From Chryseobacterium sp. T16E-39 (lineage in GTDB: Bacteria; Bacteroidota; Bacteroidia; Flavobacteriales; Weeksellaceae): a stretch of DNA of 64,000 bases. Position numbers and translations under genes: made by a program. How positions within the stretch are numbered: position 1 is the stretch's first letter; each line of letters starts with the position of its first letter. Positions 42,873 to 52,506 of the stretch are shown in pieces. The stretch covers positions 3,410,001 to 3,474,000 of the forward strand of contig NZ_CP022282.1 of assembly GCF_002216065.1 (NCBI RefSeq), written 5' to 3'. Below the pieces are notes generated by a model. That model was given only the letters and a program-made list of their open reading frames with translations. It made no database searches and had not been told where the DNA came from.

Positions 42873-44984
42873 ATGAAAAAAAATATTCTATGCTTTTGTA
42901 TAAGTATCCTGTCTGTAATCATTACGAACGGGCAGGAGCTTACTTCTCCCAATAACCAGCTAAAACTAAACTTTAAGGTCGAAGCAGAAGGAACTCCATA
43001 TTATTCTTTGAATTATAAGGATAAAGCGATTGTAAAGGAGAGCCAGTTAGGATTTGTTTTAAAGCCATCTTATTCCTATTTCTCAGAATTTAAAGTAGAG
43101 GGGGTTGATTATTCTACCTCCAATAAAATCTGGAAACCGGTTTGGGGGCCTAATAAAGAAATAGTTGATCATTACAATGAAATGCTTGTCCATTTAATCC
43201 AGAATAAAACAGGTTGGAAGCTGGATATCAGATTCAGGCTCTTTGACGATGGATTAGGCTTCAGATACGAATTCCCTGTTCAAAAGGATTTAAGACATTT
43301 TACGATCAGCAGTGAGAAAACCAGTTTTAATTTAGGAAAGGATTATAAAACATTTTGGATTCCCGCAGATTATGATACCAATGAGTTTCCTGTGACAACG
43401 TCAAAATTGTCTGAAATTTCGAAATTGATTGATGAGGTTCGAAAAGAACCATTGGCAGCAAAAGCACCAAGTGCCACTCTTGCAGTCCAGACACCACTCA
43501 TGCTGAAATCACAAGATGGAATTTATATCAATATTCATGAAGCGGCTCTGACAAATTTTGCGGCAATGACCCTTAATCTTGATGAGAAAAACTTTATCCT
43601 GTCTTCCAATCTGACGCCGGATAAAAATGGCGATCGAGGATTTATCCAAACAGGTTCGGTAAGTCCATGGCGTACCATGATCATCAGTAATGATGCAAGG
43701 GATATTTTATCCTCTAACCTTATTGTTAATCTTAATGAGCCAAGTAAAATTGAAGATACCTCATGGATAAAACCGACAAAATATATTGGAGTGTGGTGGG
43801 AATATTTTACGGGTGGAGGCTCTACGTGGGCATACTCAGATGATCAGGATGTCAGAATTGGCCAGACAGACTATAAAACGCTCAAACCAAATGGAAGACA
43901 TGGGGCTAATACCCAACATGTTAAAGAATATATTGATTTTGCTTCAGAAAATGGATTTGATGCTGTTTTAGTGGAAGGATGGAATGAAGGCTGGGAAGAT
44001 AATCAGGCCTACAGAAAAGAACATATTTATAGTTTTACAAAAGCATATCCGGATTTTGATGTAAAAGAGTTGCAGGCATATGCTAAGGCTAAGAACGTAA
44101 AGATTATTATGCATCACGAGACAACATCTTCCGTAGTGGATTATGAAAAACAGTTAAAAGATGCATTCCAGTTTATGCATGATAATGGGTATGCTGCGGT
44201 AAAGACAGGATATGTAGGGCCAATGATTCCCCGAAGTGAATATCATGACAGCCAATGGATGGTGAATCATTATAATTATGTTGCAGAAATGGCCGCGAAA
44301 TACCATATTATGGTTGATTCTCATGAAGCCGTACGTCCAACGGGTTTATACAGAACTTATCCCAATTGGATTGCCCAGGAATCAGCCCGGGGAACGGAAT
44401 TTGAATCTTTCAATGGTAACCGTCCGGATCATACAACCATATTACCATTCACCCGATTAATCGGAGGTCCAATGGATTATACACCAGGGATATTTGAAGG
44501 AGATTTATCGGTTTATGGTAATAACAAAGCTCAATTAAGTTCGACACTTACAAAACAGCTGGCTTTGTATATTACAATGTATAGTCCACTACAAATGGCA
44601 GCGGACCTCATTGATAATTATAAAAAATATCCTGATGCATTTCAGTTTATAAAAGACGTTGCAGTGGATTGGGATGCTTCTTATATTCTTGAAGCCGAAC
44701 CTGGAGATTACATCACGATAGCCAGGAAAGCAAAAAATAAAGAGGAGTGGTTTGTTGGAAGTATCACGGATGAAAACCCGAGAGAGACTACAGTTGATTT
44801 GTCATTTCTTCCAAAGAATCAAAAATTTGAAGCAATAGTTTATAAAGATGGAAAAGACGCCAGCTGGAATCATCATCCTAAAAGTTATGAGATCTCCAGA
44901 CAATATGTAAAATCAAATACTAAATTGAAAATAAAAGTGGCTCCGGGCGGAGGATTTGCAATAAGTATAAAGCCCTTAAAATAA
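42873..44984 (+). CDS. GH97 alpha-glucosidase (SusB-like)
   Basis: A 703-residue secreted enzyme with a signal peptide (about 1-20). The sequence follows B. thetaiotaomicron SusB: the GVWWEYFTGGGSTWAYSDD block, IIMHHETTSSVVDYEKQ, DSHEAVRPTGLYRTYPN, and ESARGTEFESF carry the glutamates of the inverting GH97 subgroup. This points to an alpha-glucosidase rather than a retaining alpha-galactosidase. It sits just behind the terminator on the N-glycan locus, where it might remove alpha-glucose caps. An independent role in starch use is also possible. Confidence 0.94.
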   Translation: MKKNILCFCISILSVIITNGQELTSPNNQLKLNFKVEAEGTPYYSLNYKDKAIVKESQLGFVLKPSYSYFSEFKVEGVDYSTSNKIWKPVWGPNKEIVDHYNEMLVHLIQNKTGWKLDIRFRLFDDGLGFRYEFPVQKDLRHFTISSEKTSFNLGKDYKTFWIPADYDTNEFPVTTSKLSEISKLIDEVRKEPLAAKAPSATLAVQTPLMLKSQDGIYINIHEAALTNFAAMTLNLDEKNFILSSNLTPDKNGDRGFIQTGSVSPWRTMIISNDARDILSSNLIVNLNEPSKIEDTSWIKPTKYIGVWWEYFTGGGSTWAYSDDQDVRIGQTDYKTLKPNGRHGANTQHVKEYIDFASENGFDAVLVEGWNEGWEDNQAYRKEHIYSFTKAYPDFDVKELQAYAKAKNVKIIMHHETTSSVVDYEKQLKDAFQFMHDNGYAAVKTGYVGPMIPRSEYHDSQWMVNHYNYVAEMAAKYHIMVDSHEAVRPTGLYRTYPNWIAQESARGTEFESFNGNRPDHTTILPFTRLIGGPMDYTPGIFEGDLSVYGNNKAQLSSTLTKQLALYITMYSPLQMAADLIDNYKKYPDAFQFIKDVAVDWDASYILEAEPGDYITIARKAKNKEEWFVGSITDENPRETTVDLSFLPKNQKFEAIVYKDGKDASWNHHPKSYEISRQYVKSNTKLKIKVAPGGGFAISIKPLK

Positions 44985-44988
44985 AAAG

Positions 44989-45040
44989 TGGATGATTGGT
45001 ATTTTAAAAAATTAGAATTTCAATCATCCATTTTATTTTT
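44989..45040. terminator. Bidirectional terminator
   Basis: TGGATGATTG (44989-44998) pairs with CAATCATCCA (45021-45030), flanked by A-rich and T-rich runs. It lies between the convergent GH97 and MFS genes and can serve both. Confidence 0.88.
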
Positions 45041-45043
45041 TCC

Positions 45044-46390
45044 TTATAAAGATTCTTCTATTTCTTCAAGAGTTTTTCCTTTGGTTTCAGGTACTTTTTT
45101 CCAGATAAATAAGAAGGCTATGACGGCAATGACCATATATAACCAAAAAGTGTAAGCGTTGCCGATACTTCCAATAAGGACAGGAAAAGTCTGCGAAACT
45201 AAAAAAACAGCCAGCCACAGAAAGAAAGTGGCAACAGACATGGCGGTACCACGAGCCTTTGTGGGAAAAATTTCTGCAATGACCACAAAAGCGAGGGGGC
45301 CAAGCGACATTGCAAAACATGCAATATATCCCAAAATGGCTATAAGGATCAGATAACCCTGTTGTTGTTTGAAAAAGGCAAAACCTATAATAAACAGGCA
45401 AACAGCCATACCAGAAATACCAAGAAGCAAGAGTTTCTTACGTCCCCAGATATCTACATATTTTATAGCTACAAAAGTAAAAGCAACATTGATAATCCCG
45501 ACAAGGACGGTTTGCATGAATGCAGAATCTGATCCCACTCCTGTTGATTTGAAAATTTCCGGGGCATAATACATAATAGCATTGATGCCGGTAATTTGGG
45601 AGAATGTAGCCAGTAATATCCCAATACCCAATGCTCTTTTTAACTTGGGTTCTTTAAGAGCGGTTAGCGAAAATGGTTTTTCATTCTTTAAAGATTCCTG
45701 AATAGAATTCAATTCCTGTTGAGCAATTATGGATCCGTTGATGGTATTGAGAATTGCCAAAGCTTCCGTTTCTCTTTTTTGTCCCACCAACCAACGTGGA
45801 CTCTCGGGAACAGTCAGGAGCAACAGAATGAAGATGACAGAAGGAGTAACTCCTGAACCAAACATCCATCGCCATCCCGTAGAAATATTCCAGCTTTCAT
45901 CATGTATCCCTGCAATGTAAGCATTCACAAAATAAATAACCAGAATGCCACTTACGATCCCAAGCTGGAATATGGAGATTAGACGCCCTCGTATAGCTGC
46001 AGGTGCCATTTCTGAAATATACATAGGAGATAACATCGAAGCAACACCAATACCCATACCTCCTATAATACGAAATACTACAAATATCCATAAATTGGGA
46101 GCGAATGAAGTTCCGACAGATGAAATCGTAAACAGTAACCCCGATAACATCAATACCTTTTTACGACCGATCCGATCGCTCAGTTTCCCGGAATACATTA
46201 CACCAAGGATACAACCGAGCAAAGCGCAAGAAGCAACCCAACCTGTCATAAGATCTGACAAATGATAATAGGTTCGCATAAATCCAATCGCTCCTGAAAT
46301 GACAGCTGTATCGTAACCAAATAGTAGCCCTCCTACGGATGCCACAAGAGTTGCCTTATAAATGATAGATGAATTTACAGATTGTTTCAT
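45044..46390 (-). CDS. Sugar porter family MFS transporter
   Basis: A 448-residue inner-membrane protein with 12 hydrophobic segments. The sugar-porter signatures are GYDTAVISGAIG in helix 1, SDRIGRKKVL after helix 2, PESPRWLVGQKRE before the central loop, and VPETKGKTLEEIE at the end. It likely takes up a monosaccharide, probably mannose, by proton symport. It is the last gene of the GntR-led operon, overlapping the isomerase gene by 4 bp (ATGA). Confidence 0.95.
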   Translation of the reverse strand: MKQSVNSSIIYKATLVASVGGLLFGYDTAVISGAIGFMRTYYHLSDLMTGWVASCALLGCILGVMYSGKLSDRIGRKKVLMLSGLLFTISSVGTSFAPNLWIFVVFRIIGGMGIGVASMLSPMYISEMAPAAIRGRLISIFQLGIVSGILVIYFVNAYIAGIHDESWNISTGWRWMFGSGVTPSVIFILLLLTVPESPRWLVGQKRETEALAILNTINGSIIAQQELNSIQESLKNEKPFSLTALKEPKLKRALGIGILLATFSQITGINAIMYYAPEIFKSTGVGSDSAFMQTVLVGIINVAFTFVAIKYVDIWGRKKLLLLGISGMAVCLFIIGFAFFKQQQGYLILIAILGYIACFAMSLGPLAFVVIAEIFPTKARGTAMSVATFFLWLAVFLVSQTFPVLIGSIGNAYTFWLYMVIAVIAFLFIWKKVPETKGKTLEEIEESL

Positions 46391-48171
46391 AAAGTCTGTT
46401 TTAAAACCTTTTGTGAAATCATAGAAGTCCGGATACTCGCTTTAATGGTTACACATTCTTTTCCTTCACTCTCACCATGAGGACTAATAGTATAGGTTCC
46501 AATGTGTGCGGGAACAATAAAAGTTTCAGCATAATGAATGATGTAAGGCTCAAAACTATGATCAGGGCTTTCTACAATAATTTCCCTGCCATCCACCAGA
46601 TTGAGCACATTGACTACTCCCCGAGTGTGATGAACTACTTTTTTAGTGAACCAGTGTCTTCTTGTTTCGATAAATGATAATTCGTCAAGACCCGTTCGTT
46701 CTTCCCTCCAGCCATCTCCTTCTGCAACAGGCTCGGTGAGGTTTAATATATTTTCTTTTGTCCATGAAGTAGTTCGATCCCACTGAATAACATTTTTACC
46801 ATGGTCCAGAGAGATAGGGCGTGGTTTCCCATCCAGTCCCATGCGACCCCAATCCCAGAGCTTAAATGTAAAAATATAAGGAGTTGCACTGATCTCCAAT
46901 ACCACTGAATTAGCTCCTGAACAATGCACAGTTCCGGCAGGTATAGATACATGGTCATGTTTGCGGACCTGCCATTTTTGTACATGCTTTTCTGCATCAA
47001 AAGGGATATGATCATACTGTGCTGCCTCCAGTTCTTTCATCATTAATTCAGGGTTAACATTTTCTTTTAATCCCAAATATACAAAAGCACCTTCTTTAGC
47101 ATCGAGCATATAATAGCTTTCATCCTGTGTATAAGGCATTCCAAACTTTTCTTTGATATACTCTTTCAATGGATGTACCTGTAAACTCAGATTACCTCCC
47201 TCCATCGTATCTAGAAAGTCAAACCGGATCGGAAACTCATCCCCAAACCCTTCATATACTTCTTTCCCCAGCAAAGCTTCAGGTTGGAAGAAAACCAGAT
47301 TGGAAGAAGGTATTTCAACAATATCATGGCCGAATCCCAACAGTAAACTATTTTCTTCGGGAACGCAGTCAAATCCCCATGCATAATTGGGAAGACTTCT
47401 GTCCAGATCACAAACTTCTTTTAACCATTGGCCTCCCCATGGTCCCGGATCAAAGAACGGAACGACTCTGAATGGAGTATTTACGGTTTGTCGCAAGGCA
47501 TCAAACAAAGCCCCAGTACTTATCATTTTAGGCTTATAAGGTATGGTTGTGTCCAATATAAACTGACACTTATCCAGTATTTGTTTTTTGTAAAGATCAG
47601 CGACACGCCAGTCTACAAAGTAAGCATGCTTGTATTGGTAAGAGAAAGAGTCAGTATAATTGGTTCTTCCCAGATTACAAGCCGTATTTTTTCTGAAGCG
47701 CATTTGTATTTCCCACCGTGGCATATCCGCATAAATAGCAAGATCAGCATGCTCTGTAATTAAGGCTGCACCAGGTCCTATAATGATGATACTACCATCA
47801 GTCCCACTCATGAGGCTTCGCAAATCTGCAATTTTAGCAAAATCAAAATAATCTTCCAGTTGAAGAGACGTCAAATAGCCGAATACAGGATCATCAGTTA
47901 CATAAGGCTGTACCATCGTTGCTATTTCAGCTTCCGTTTTCATGGCTTGATGTGTATTGATCAGTAATTTGGGCTGTAATAAACCTTGTAACGAACTGAT
48001 CAGTTCTTCTAGAAATACACCGGGATAACACTCAATTGCAATGAGTTTTGGATTGTTTTCTTTTATATTTTCAGTAATATTTTCCCAACCTGCGAAACAA
48101 TGATGGTCTTTTATTTCAATGACTGGAAATTTATTAAAATTTGATTTCATTTGTGTGATTTTATCTGTCAT
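46387..48171 (-). CDS. Class I mannose-6-phosphate isomerase with extra N-terminal domain
   Basis: A 594-residue protein. Residues ~235-594 match class I PMI: FFDPGPWGGQWLKEVC, LSLQVHPLKEYI (metal ligands), VSIPAGTVHCSG and KLWDWGR. The first ~230 residues are an unfamiliar domain resembling a nucleoside- or uridine-kinase fold (AIECYPGVFLEEL where a P-loop would be, and IIIIGPGAALITEHADLAIYADMP), but the GxxxxGKS P-loop is not intact, so catalysis there is doubtful. It converts Man-6-P to Fru-6-P. It lies between the ROK kinase (8 bp gap) and the MFS gene (4-bp overlap). Confidence 0.9.
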   Translation of the reverse strand: MTDKITQMKSNFNKFPVIEIKDHHCFAGWENITENIKENNPKLIAIECYPGVFLEELISSLQGLLQPKLLINTHQAMKTEAEIATMVQPYVTDDPVFGYLTSLQLEDYFDFAKIADLRSLMSGTDGSIIIIGPGAALITEHADLAIYADMPRWEIQMRFRKNTACNLGRTNYTDSFSYQYKHAYFVDWRVADLYKKQILDKCQFILDTTIPYKPKMISTGALFDALRQTVNTPFRVVPFFDPGPWGGQWLKEVCDLDRSLPNYAWGFDCVPEENSLLLGFGHDIVEIPSSNLVFFQPEALLGKEVYEGFGDEFPIRFDFLDTMEGGNLSLQVHPLKEYIKEKFGMPYTQDESYYMLDAKEGAFVYLGLKENVNPELMMKELEAAQYDHIPFDAEKHVQKWQVRKHDHVSIPAGTVHCSGANSVVLEISATPYIFTFKLWDWGRMGLDGKPRPISLDHGKNVIQWDRTTSWTKENILNLTEPVAEGDGWREERTGLDELSFIETRRHWFTKKVVHHTRGVVNVLNLVDGREIIVESPDHSFEPYIIHYAETFIVPAHIGTYTISPHGESEGKECVTIKASIRTSMISQKVLKQTL

Positions 48172-48179
48172 ATTATTTC

Positions 48180-49100
48180 TTAGTTGTTGATGAGGTAGGC
48201 GATTCCCAATAAAGCTGCCGTACCTGGAAATTTTCCCTCAGTTACTTTAACTTTCCCCCAAGGGGTCCATGAATGAGTTTCAATATGCTTTTGTAAATAG
48301 GGAATGATAAAATAGCTGCTGGCCATAATTCCACCGGTAAGTACCAGTATTTCCGGATCGTAGGCGTGGATTAGGTTAACGGCACATGCAGACCATGCCT
48401 GCAAGCTTTGATCCCGGATCTCTAATGCTATAGGATGTCCTTCTTCTGCCAGCTTGAAGATCATCTCATAATCAATTACTGAGGAAGTTGATAAACTTTC
48501 TGATTGTGCAATGTTCATCAGATTCCAGGTAGAAGCTTCTGTTTCTACACAACCTATATTGCCGCAGTTACATGTGCTTCCTTTATAGTTGATCACAGAA
48601 TGTCCTCCCAAAATACCAGCTGTAAAATGCTTTCCTCTCAATAGTTTTCCTTCTATCACGGCAGCACTTCCTACTCCTGTTCCCAAAGTCATTAGAACCA
48701 CATTGTCATTGTTTTCTGCATTGCCGTATTTCCATTCTCCCAATAGGGCACTCCGGGCATCATTTTCTATGTAGAATGGAAGATTAAATGCACTCAGGCA
48801 CCAATCTTCTAAATTGATATCAGGAGCATCTCCAAATTTCTTGTCAATGGAAAGGACTCTTTTCCTTTGGCTATCTATAATACCTGGAGAAGCAATACCC
48901 AATCCTCCAATGTCAGAAAAAGAAAGCTCCTGCTGTTTCACTAGTTTTTCTACGGCTTCCTGAATAGAAGGAAGTCTGGATCTGAGCCCATTTCCTGAAT
49001 TGGCATCAATAGATGTTGAGCTTATTAAAGTATGATCATGCACGATACCAATTTTAATTCTCGTACCTCCCATATCTATGGCAATAACTGGCTTTGACAT
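48180..49100 (-). CDS. ROK-family sugar kinase (second)
   Basis: A 306-residue ROK kinase. AIDMGGTRIKIGIV is the ATP site at the N-terminus, IENDARSALLGEWKYG carries the catalytic Asp, and the zinc motif CNCGNIGCVE is present (unlike the other ROK protein at 39124). LMTLGTGVGSAAVIEG is the second phosphate loop. Gene order (GH38, kinase, PMI, MFS) suggests mannose kinase. It lies 8 bp from each neighbour. Confidence 0.93.
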   Translation of the reverse strand: MSKPVIAIDMGGTRIKIGIVHDHTLISSTSIDANSGNGLRSRLPSIQEAVEKLVKQQELSFSDIGGLGIASPGIIDSQRKRVLSIDKKFGDAPDINLEDWCLSAFNLPFYIENDARSALLGEWKYGNAENNDNVVLMTLGTGVGSAAVIEGKLLRGKHFTAGILGGHSVINYKGSTCNCGNIGCVETEASTWNLMNIAQSESLSTSSVIDYEMIFKLAEEGHPIALEIRDQSLQAWSACAVNLIHAYDPEILVLTGGIMASSYFIIPYLQKHIETHSWTPWGKVKVTEGKFPGTAALLGIAYLINN

Positions 49101-49108
49101 TGTTTTAA

Positions 49109-52100
49109 TTACGGAATGATTTTGATTTCTATGACCTCCATACCAGATAAACTAATTTTTTCGTTAGTTGTAATCTTCTTACCTGTTTTTACATCAATGA
49201 GCTGTGATGGTTTTAGTTTTTCCCAGGCAAATGTAGTTGACTGTTCCTGTTCATCGGGATTGTACAATCTTATGATGAAGCTACGGTCTTCTTGTGGGGT
49301 TACACTCGTTACAACTATTTTATCATTACTTACTCTGAAAAGACTTCCACCAGAGAAATTTTTATCATTGACTGGTATTGCAATAAGAGGATGTGTAAAG
49401 GCAGCTGCATATTTCTCATTTTCCACTGAATTAAAAGATCCATGTGGACGTAAGGCGTAACGGTAATGCACAGGGCCTTCCTGATCTGATTTGTAGTTGG
49501 TGTGCCAATAATTATTCATTGCGTAGCTGAACCAATTGGTGGTTCCTGGAGTCCCATTATCTTTCCATTTTTTATGACTGTTGTCTATAACCATTCTTTC
49601 ATCTATCATCTCAGAGGCTTCAATTAGTGGAGCTTCCAATACCATCCATTGCATTCCTTTTTGTCCGAAAGAAGCATCTACCCAGCGGCGGCTATACCAG
49701 TAATCCATATTGGAGCCCGGAAGTTGGTCGGTAAGATATTTCATAATACCATAGCCGGCATCTACCGTAATATTTTTAAACCCTGCATTAAAAGGAAACC
49801 CAAAGTGAACCGACTCCTTAGTACGAACAGGTTTTTTATCTACAATATTTTCCAATCCTACTTCATCGCTATCAGCAAATAAAGTAAGAATCCTTTCCAG
49901 CTTTTTAGCACCGGGAGCCTCTGATATCAAAGATATTTTGACCATATTAGGTCCATTTTCCAATACTTTTACTTGTACCTCAGTATTGGATTGAGCCTCT
50001 TTTGGATCAGAACCCGGAACATACCAATAACTGTTCAGTCCTTGATTATTAAAACTTCCTGCGTAATTAATATTGCTGCTATCTGTAAAGTTTGTAATGC
50101 TTCCTGTCTTTTGATCCCACGTTACAGTAACCTTTCCATTTGAAATACTATTATTAGTAACAGAAAAAGGTTTTAAAGAAGACGGTTTAGCTTTTACAAT
50201 GGTATAGCTTGCTGATCCTAATGGCGGAATATCCTTTGCGATAAACACCATAGCTCCGTCTTCAAGTCTTTGTAAAGGAATTTGATGACCTGCAGCATCT
50301 TGAATAGCATTCCCCAATGTTGTTACCGGAATGGTCACCGGACCAGTACGAACCCATGATGAGGTATTGAAAACTGCAATGGTTTTGGATGCAGGATTGG
50401 TTATAGGTTGTAATAAATTCGTTTCCAGCTTGTCTGCAAGGGAGCTACCATCTAGAGAAAATTGTTTTTTAACCTGCCATTGGTCTTTCACGAAAGGAAG
50501 ATCAGGAGCTGTAATACTGTTAAAAGCACCCCACGTATGCTCGTGGAATAAGATCACATTTCTCCATGCTTCATAAAAACTTTGACTGTCATATTGGGTA
50601 GGATTGAGCATCGAGTAGAGGGTCGTCAGTTGTTGTAGTTTCAGACTGCTATTTCTGTTAATTCCTTCTTCTTTCGCAGTGGACATCGCTCCATCTTCCC
50701 AATGTGGGCTGATATCTCCTTTTACTACTGGAATTTGATTACCATATTTCTTTTCAAATACTTCAAACATTTTTTCATTGGTACTGAGTACAATTTTTGG
50801 TGAAGTATATTTTTTATTCCATTCATCTACGAACTTAGATATTGAAGGATCTATAGGACCATTATCAGAAACAATATTATATCGCCACTGTACCATATCA
50901 TAGGGATAATTGGTTTTAGTGAGATCATCGAGATATTCGGCTATTTTTCTCTGTCCATTTTCAAATACGCCTCCAGGATGAATACCATGCCATGAAGAAT
51001 AGCCTCTACCGGCTGTCCAGAAAAGTATCTTTTCCTTACCAGATGGTGATTGCCACCATACAGGTTTGTCGCCCCAGTTTTTTACAAAGTTTCCGACACG
51101 GTCACCTAAATAAGGATTGGTTTTCCCCAGATAGTTCGGTCCACTTGAAAAGTATTTTACACCTGAAGAAGTAAGTGCCGGTACTAAAGACCATGCAAAG
51201 CCCGGAACGTCTGACATCATGGCGCTGTTGATCTTTAATCCATATTCTTTTTCGAGCTTTTTTGCATACTCTGTATAATGGTAAAGCTCCTCCGGTTGAC
51301 TAAGCCCTGTTAAGATATTACCATACATTGCCGAAAGGCCAATATTTCCTTCTTTCACTGCTTTTACAAATGATTTTTTATCCTCAGGAGTTGCTTTTCG
51401 CATGAAATTTTCTACATCCCATAATGCTTCGACATTATATTTGAAACGGGCTTCTTCCGGCAGATTTTGGGTTTCCCCGATCATTTTCAGAGCATCGTAT
51501 ATATTTTGGGTATGGATCCTTTCAACTTCTGACTGTAAATGGGAATATCCCACATCGGTATGAGAATGATGAATAAAATATAACGTTCGGGGAACAATGG
51601 CTCCGGCTTCAATGGTTTTACGAAGAAGTTCTTTTTTACCGGAAGTAACCGTTAGCTGTACATTTCCTCCTTCTTGTGCTAGTTCTACAGGAATATCAAA
51701 AGTTTTAATACCATCCGGCATAACAAAAGAAAAAGAATCGTTGTTATTTATTTTTGCCGTAATTTTTTCCTCAGCACCAAAATGTAAGGTGGTCAATGTA
51801 ATAAGGCGCTTGCCATCTTTTAAGATAAAAGGGGTAGGAGAAGCATCCATTTTCTCCTGAAAAGTAAATTTATAAGTCATGAACCAATCCCTGCTATCCT
51901 GTGCCTGCCCAACAAGCTTCAGACGTAATGGTTTTCCAGGTGTTACTTTATTTGATGGAACCCTGAGATAAGCAATACCATAAGAATCTTTCAACCCATC
52001 CATTTTGGTCTGATGAAATACGAATGCCGTACTATCTGTCGCTTTGGAAATCCAGTCCGGGTGTTGATTGGAAGGGTAGGTAGTAAGTGTTACCGCTTTT

Positions 52101-52447
52101 TGATCGTTAATATATAAATCAAAGTGACGAATACCTCCGCTGCTTCCTGACGAATGGGAGACCAGCCAGCTAAAATAGACATATGGACTATTGTTTTTTT
52201 GTGGAGCAGGTGCCGTTTCCCACTCAATGGCTTTGGCGCCATCTGTTGTACGGGTGAGCAAAGCACGCGTTGCATGATCGGGGAAAGCTGAGAAATAATC
52301 AATATTCTCGCCACTTATTTCTTTAGCATAACCATTGATCGTTGGTATACTACCGAAATAGGGCGTTTTTTTTTGGCTAAACACAAAATTGCCTGTCATA
52401 AGAAAGGACATCAGCAAAAGAAGATACTTGTTGTACATGGACTTCAT
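49109..52447 (-). CDS. GH38 alpha-mannosidase
   Basis: A 1112-residue secreted enzyme with a signal peptide in its first ~25 residues (LLLLMSFLMTGNFVFSQ). The GH38 zinc-site motif IHHSHTDVGYSH is near residue 290, the nucleophile region SDVPGFAWSLVPAL near residue 420, and the C-terminal beta-sandwich follows. It hydrolyses alpha-mannosides from the non-reducing end in the periplasm. The protein is long for the family, with ~270 residues before the catalytic start. It begins 59 bp after gntR and is likely in the same transcript. Confidence 0.94.
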   Translation of the reverse strand: MKSMYNKYLLLLMSFLMTGNFVFSQKKTPYFGSIPTINGYAKEISGENIDYFSAFPDHATRALLTRTTDGAKAIEWETAPAPQKNNSPYVYFSWLVSHSSGSSGGIRHFDLYINDQKAVTLTTYPSNQHPDWISKATDSTAFVFHQTKMDGLKDSYGIAYLRVPSNKVTPGKPLRLKLVGQAQDSRDWFMTYKFTFQEKMDASPTPFILKDGKRLITLTTLHFGAEEKITAKINNNDSFSFVMPDGIKTFDIPVELAQEGGNVQLTVTSGKKELLRKTIEAGAIVPRTLYFIHHSHTDVGYSHLQSEVERIHTQNIYDALKMIGETQNLPEEARFKYNVEALWDVENFMRKATPEDKKSFVKAVKEGNIGLSAMYGNILTGLSQPEELYHYTEYAKKLEKEYGLKINSAMMSDVPGFAWSLVPALTSSGVKYFSSGPNYLGKTNPYLGDRVGNFVKNWGDKPVWWQSPSGKEKILFWTAGRGYSSWHGIHPGGVFENGQRKIAEYLDDLTKTNYPYDMVQWRYNIVSDNGPIDPSISKFVDEWNKKYTSPKIVLSTNEKMFEVFEKKYGNQIPVVKGDISPHWEDGAMSTAKEEGINRNSSLKLQQLTTLYSMLNPTQYDSQSFYEAWRNVILFHEHTWGAFNSITAPDLPFVKDQWQVKKQFSLDGSSLADKLETNLLQPITNPASKTIAVFNTSSWVRTGPVTIPVTTLGNAIQDAAGHQIPLQRLEDGAMVFIAKDIPPLGSASYTIVKAKPSSLKPFSVTNNSISNGKVTVTWDQKTGSITNFTDSSNINYAGSFNNQGLNSYWYVPGSDPKEAQSNTEVQVKVLENGPNMVKISLISEAPGAKKLERILTLFADSDEVGLENIVDKKPVRTKESVHFGFPFNAGFKNITVDAGYGIMKYLTDQLPGSNMDYWYSRRWVDASFGQKGMQWMVLEAPLIEASEMIDERMVIDNSHKKWKDNGTPGTTNWFSYAMNNYWHTNYKSDQEGPVHYRYALRPHGSFNSVENEKYAAAFTHPLIAIPVNDKNFSGGSLFRVSNDKIVVTSVTPQEDRSFIIRLYNPDEQEQSTTFAWEKLKPSQLIDVKTGKKITTNEKISLSGMEVIEIKIIP

Positions 52448-52506
52448 TTTATGGTTGTATGTTAGAATGTTTGAACATATTAATATTTAAAAAAATAAAT
52501 CCTGAA

